This document shows, piece after piece, positions 60,944 through 64,000 of a DNA stretch of 64,000 nt (positions within the stretch are counted from its first letter, which is position 1; the number at the start of each line of letters is the position of its first letter). The position numbers and the translations under genes were made by a program. Location: positions 166,071,401-166,135,400 of the forward strand of contig NC_133158.1 of NCBI RefSeq assembly GCF_040802235.1. The letters run 5' to 3'. The notes beneath the pieces were generated by a model that saw only the letters and a list, made by a program, of their open reading frames with translations, was not told the origin of the DNA and did not search any database. This DNA comes from Manis javanica. Taxonomy: Eukaryota > Chordata > Mammalia > Pholidota > Manidae.

Positions 60944-62071
60944 TCACTTCTTACTACAGAATTCGGAGCTGCTCAGAAACCTCTTGATGACCAGCGCCAG
61001 GCAGACCAGCAGCAGCAGCATGTAGCCCACGGTGCCTGAGATGGTGGGCGCGGCCGGTGGCGCCTCGAGGAACTGGCGCAGGCCCTCTTCCACGTAGTAC
61101 ACCTGGTCGTAGATGCTGAGGAACGTGAAGATGTGGAAGAGCTGGTGGCTGTGGCCGATGATGTCGAAGAGGCCTGGCTGGATGCGCTCGGGGATCTTGC
61201 TCACATTGAAGAAGGCAGCCACCACCAGCCAGAAATAGCGGCGGTAAAAGTGCACAAAGAGCGTGGGGTTCTCCCCGCGCAGGTCAAAGAGCCAGCTCTC
61301 GAGCATGATTGGGCAGGCCATGCTGAGCGGCATGACAAACACAAAGGTGCGCAGCGCGAATGGGTAAGAGCACCAGTCAGTGCGGCTCTTGCAGCAGGCC
61401 ACAGTGCAGGCCACGGCCAGCACGAAGGCCACGGGCAGCACCAGCGCCTGGTAGGCGGCAATGAGGCGTGTGCAGTCCACGTGCCAGCCCAGGCGCTGCT
61501 GCACGTACGGGGTCATCACTCTGGCGTCCAACAAACTCAGGCCCGGCAGCAGGTAGTAATAGTAGGCCACCGTGCTGCCGAAGCCGTAGTAGCTGATGGA
61601 GGCGTAGTCCAGGTAAAAGAAGGCGGCCCGCAGGCGCAGAGATAGGCAGCTGAACACGTGCGCCGTGCAGCTCATGGCGAAGGTCAGCAGCACGCCCGAT
61701 GCATAGCACCACAGCGGCAGCAGCCACGGGTGGTGGAAGGGCACGTCGTGGCCGCTCATAAAGAACAGGCGGCAGAACTTGCTCAGGAACAGCAGCAGCG
61801 GGATGAAGTGTGTCCAGAAGTTGAGCGTCTCGTTCGTAGGCTTCAGCACCGAGGCTAGGCACTCCTGCGCGGTGCAGGGCAGCCGCCGGTAGCCCGACAG
61901 GATGAAGCACTCCACGAAGTCGTCGGGCACCTCGTCCCAGCGCAGCAGCGGCTTGACCGACACTGGTGGGTCCCCGGAGGCGGGGGGGTGGGAGCGCGAG
62001 GCGACCTCCGAAGCGGTCGTGGCAGGCGGGCCCTTTGTGCCCGCGCCCCGAGGCTGCAGGCGCCGCGGCAT
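60944..62071 (-). CDS. PAQR9: PAQR9, progestin and adipoQ receptor family member 9 (membrane progestin receptor epsilon)
   Basis: Seen: an uninterrupted 375-codon frame ending in TGA at 60944, close to the roughly 377 residues I recall for human PAQR9, whose sequence it closely resembles. The N-terminal ~45 residues are Pro/Ser/Arg-rich and cytosolic-like. About eight hydrophobic segments follow (approx. residues 83-103, 115-141, 150-175, 203-227, 240-262, 275-292, 303-321, 346-365). Family hallmarks are intact: the NETLNFWTH block at 80-88, His138 (SCTAHVFS), Asp155 (FYLDY) and the HSHQLFH block at 307-313, with His309 and His313. In the family the three His bind zinc. Known: PAQR5-9 are membrane progestin receptors with an extra C-terminal membrane segment. 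The start at 62071 is the first ATG in a frame that stays open to 62707 but has only a GTG further upstream; it has A at -3. The CDS is intronless and lies wholly inside a CpG island. Exact ligand and signalling are inferred from the family only. Confidence 0.97.
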   Translation of the reverse strand: MPRRLQPRGAGTKGPPATTASEVASRSHPPASGDPPVSVKPLLRWDEVPDDFVECFILSGYRRLPCTAQECLASVLKPTNETLNFWTHFIPLLLFLSKFCRLFFMSGHDVPFHHPWLLPLWCYASGVLLTFAMSCTAHVFSCLSLRLRAAFFYLDYASISYYGFGSTVAYYYYLLPGLSLLDARVMTPYVQQRLGWHVDCTRLIAAYQALVLPVAFVLAVACTVACCKSRTDWCSYPFALRTFVFVMPLSMACPIMLESWLFDLRGENPTLFVHFYRRYFWLVVAAFFNVSKIPERIQPGLFDIIGHSHQLFHIFTFLSIYDQVYYVEEGLRQFLEAPPAAPTISGTVGYMLLLLVCLALVIKRFLSSSEFCSKK

Positions 62072-62227
62072 AGTTCCTGGGGCTTGGCTAGGGCGCGCAC
62101 CGGCGACCTCTGGCGCCGGCTCCCGCGCGCTCGGCAGTCCCCGCCGGCCGCCGTCGGAGCCTTTGTGCACGCGCCGGGGGCGTCGCTGCAGATTCAAGAG
62201 AAGACCCGGGCCTCTGAGCAGCCGGTC

Positions 62228-62275
62228 CTGAAACAAAATTAAATAATTGGATAAAAAATAATTTAAAGCCCTGCA
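62228..62275 (-). promoter_or_regulatory. Candidate 5'-UTR splice acceptor of PAQR9
   Basis: On the minus strand a T-rich tract runs into TTTTGTTTCAG at the 62228 edge, followed by GACCGG. This AT-rich island interrupts otherwise very GC-rich DNA about 157 bp upstream of the start codon, which is what a 3' splice site would look like. Possible donors on the same strand are CAG|GTATCT (GT at 62916-62915) and GA|GTAAGT (GT at 63022-63021), giving a 5'-UTR intron of about 0.7-0.8 kb. Inference from motifs only. Confidence 0.4.
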
Positions 62276-62704
62276 GCGACTGGCAGGGGCCTGCGGGGCT
62301 TGGCGGCCCCTTCGCCAGGCGCCTGCTACCGGCTCGCGGCCGCCCGCGCTGCGGCAGCGGCGGTAGCGCGGCGGACTGCGGCGGCGGCGCTGCTGCGGTG
62401 ACTGGGCATCGCGCGGTGCGGGGGCCGCCGCCGCCGCCCCCGGCGCGGGAGGCGGGGATGTGGCAGCGGAGGCGCTGCGAGGCGGGAGGGACGAGCGCAC
62501 CGGAGGAGGGCGGGGGGCCTCCCGGCTAGTGTTTCGCGGCCGCCTCGGCGGGTAGAGTTGTGCCCTGTCTCCGGTTCCGTACCATCCCCCTCCCTCCGGC
62601 CGCAGCAAACCGTAAATGATTGATGCGGGGGCCAAAGGCTGCGCCAGTGACTCGGCTCCGCGGCCGAGGGCGAGGGTCGGCCCCGGGGTTCGAAACCCGA
62701 CAGC

Positions 62705-62753
62705 CACGTGGCCGTTCCATTGGACACTGGAAAAGCGTTCGTGGGGGGCGGGG
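62705..62753 (-). promoter_or_regulatory. Candidate PAQR9 promoter motifs: GC box, CCAAT box, E-box
   Basis: Reading on the minus strand towards the gene there is a GC box (GGGGCGGGG on plus, 62745-62753), a CCAAT box (ATTGG on plus, 62719-62723) and a palindromic CACGTG E-box (62705-62710). The cluster is about 630-680 bp upstream of the ATG and no clear TATA box lies near it. The arrangement is typical of CpG-island promoters; the start site itself is not visible. Confidence 0.4.
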
Positions 62754-62917
62754 AGCCGCGGCCGCCGGGGGAGGAGAGGACGCCTGGCTCGGCGGAGCCC
62801 GCAGGGCCCAGAGGTGCGCTACTTGCAGTCTTCCGAGGAGGTGGGGAAGAGCACGCTCCGGCAATCTGGGGGCTTTGAGACAGTGTCTGGGTCAGGACAG
62901 TGTCATTGTCAGATACC

Positions 62918-62972
62918 TGGGACTGCTGCCGTGTGTGTGCGGGTTCGCGCCCGCGTGCGCCCGCGCAGGCGG
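62918..62972. repeat. GTGTG/CGCG alternating tract at the CpG-island edge
   Basis: A GTGTGTGTGCGGG run is followed by CGCGCCCGCGTGCGCC. This is largely alternating purine-pyrimidine, high-CpG sequence at the upstream edge of the PAQR9 island, the kind of sequence able to adopt left-handed DNA when supercoiled. Confidence 0.5.
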
Positions 62973-62999
62973 TTCTCTCTGTGGCCACCATATCATTTA

Positions 63000-63684
63000 T
63001 CTCCTGTAGTCTAGCGACTTACTCAGGTGCGTCATTAACCTCCCTTCTCCCTCGTCCAAGTCCTGCCTAAAGGAACCGTCCCTAAATTGGCCTCCAGTCG
63101 TGCGCACCAGCCCTTGCAAGCCGCAGCTCACCCACCCATCCTGCTCTTGGGTCTTATTTGGAGCCCAAAGCCCAACAACTCAGGGCGGGCTACTTAAAGC
63201 CCACGATTTAATGAAAAATTTCAGATGAAAATCAGGTGATTCAGAAAGCCTCTAGTGTTCTAAGGAACTTATTAAGGGGTTCCCAGGCAGAGCTGTGCCC
63301 GAGTCAAGGGCTTATCAAAGTGAAGGGTGGTGTTGAGGGAGGACTTAAGCGAGGAGGCGCATTCTAGCTAGCTCCAACTGGAAAGAGAATGGAGAAGAAT
63401 TCGTAACGACTGGGCGGGGCTGGTTTGGAGAAAGTCTTTTCGTAGTTAACCAGGAGTACCTGGCAGTCTATGTTGGGTTGCCGGAAGCCAGAAGAAAGGA
63501 AAACGGGAGAACCGAAAACGGTTGTGATGCACTGCCACAGGAAAATATGCCCTTGAACCTTGTAAAAGAGGGGCTAAAAAACTTGCCTGCTCTAAAGTGT
63601 TACCGTTTCACGGAAGTTTCTTTCAGTGATGCCCCGTGGTCAGACTTTTATTCGTGACCTGCAGTACCGTGTCTTGGCAACAAG
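63000..63684. other. PAQR9 upstream flank
   Basis: Composition drops from CpG-island level. No gene or repeat recognised. A GTAAGT donor motif on the minus strand (63022-63017) could belong to a PAQR9 leader exon. Confidence 0.4.
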
Positions 63685-63850
63685 AGCTAACTTTTAAGGG
63701 ACCAAGCATTGTTCTAAGGGCATTACAATTTTAAGATCCTTCAGGTATTATTTTTTACATTTTGCAGACGACCATAAATAACATGCCTAATTGGTGGGAG
63801 GGGGATTTGAACCCAGGCAAGCTGCTTCTAGGTCTCATTGTACTTAAACC
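63685..63850 (-). repeat. MIR SINE fossil
   Basis: 'accaagcattgttctaaggg', 'ttacattttgcagacgacca' and 'ggatttgaacccaggcaagc' are reversed MIR including the B-box remnant. Confidence 0.8.
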
Positions 63851-64000
63851 AAAACATCCAACGACGTGCTTTGCTCAAAGGAAGCTAGTAGGGAAGGCCG
63901 GTCTAACTTGAGGAAAGGCTTTCAAAATACCTTCATCAGTACAGCAAATCCTGTAAGTAGGTCAAGGAAGATTTACTTAGTAGTGGCTGGAGGAGACTTA
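63851..64000. other. Window end, unassigned
   Basis: Nothing recognised in the last 150 bases. Confidence 0.4.

Larger units (their letters stand above)
60940..62980. promoter_or_regulatory. CpG island covering the PAQR9 coding exon and 5' region
   Basis: About 2 kb is strikingly GC- and CpG-rich compared with the AT-rich surroundings; composition drops back on both sides, near 60.9 kb and 63.0 kb. The only AT-rich gap is 62231-62275. CpG islands normally mark promoters, so the PAQR9 transcript probably starts within or just beyond the right-hand edge. Boundaries were judged by eye. Confidence 0.88.

Noticed and set aside
61133..61645. 170-codon plus-strand frame opposite PAQR9
   Set aside because: Antisense shadow of a GC-rich coding exon; no domain.
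62072..62707. N-terminal extension of PAQR9 by 212 codons in the same open frame
   Set aside because: The upstream frame contains no ATG, only a GTG at 62707. Its composition is GC-rich low complexity, it crosses a likely splice acceptor, and the known PAQR9 length fits the ATG at 62071.
1..64000. CRISPR arrays, operons, bacterial ribosome-binding sites, rRNA
   Set aside because: None found; the sequence is mammalian nuclear DNA.

Overview
The window is a gene-poor stretch of a placental mammal nuclear genome. It has one confidently recognised protein gene, PAQR9 (membrane progestin receptor epsilon), on the minus strand at 60944-62071. Around it lie L1, L2, MIR, hAT-type and LTR-type repeats, typical of eutherian intergenic DNA. 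I see no Alu, B1/B2, CanSINE, Bov-tA or equine-type SINE, so primates, rodents, dogs, ruminants and horses are unlikely. A lineage with little recent SINE activity, such as pangolins, would fit, but that species guess rests on memory and is weak. There are no rRNA or functional tRNA genes, CRISPR arrays or bacterial features. Layout: 1-22.9 kb is old, AT-rich intergenic DNA. It holds one short younger L1 (157-717, with target-site duplication), several MIR and L2 fossils (including a 1.2-kb L2 at 18.9-20.1 kb), a MER5A element and one LTR. From 22.9 to 46.3 kb, L1 3'-end insertions dominate: a nested pair at 23 kb, 27.2-28.1 kb, 29.3-30.9 kb, 35 kb and 45.3-46.3 kb. Most still carry exact 12-14-bp target-site duplications. 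The same interval holds a second copy of the LTR family (33.4-34.0 kb, opposite orientation) and a layered old L1 broken by two other repeats (37.8-39.9 kb). From 46.3 to 60.6 kb there are sparser old repeats and long stretches without a recognisable feature. From 60.6 to 63.0 kb comes the PAQR9 unit: candidate poly(A) signals, an intronless 375-codon reading frame, a CpG island covering CDS and 5' region, promoter-type motifs, and a plausible 5'-UTR intron (acceptor at 62228, donors at 62916 or 63022). The last kilobase holds a MIR. There is no multi-gene system here; the only working gene is PAQR9. From general knowledge of human 3q23, PAQR9 lies between PCOLCE2 and U2SURP. The 60 kb downstream of PAQR9 would then be its intergenic interval towards PCOLCE2, which fits the lack of other exons. 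Everything else of interest is repeat biology: L1 internal priming, L1-into-L1 and L1-into-L2 nesting, a local micro-duplication of L1 sequence, and a paired LTR family. I found no convincing evidence of a previously undescribed biological system.
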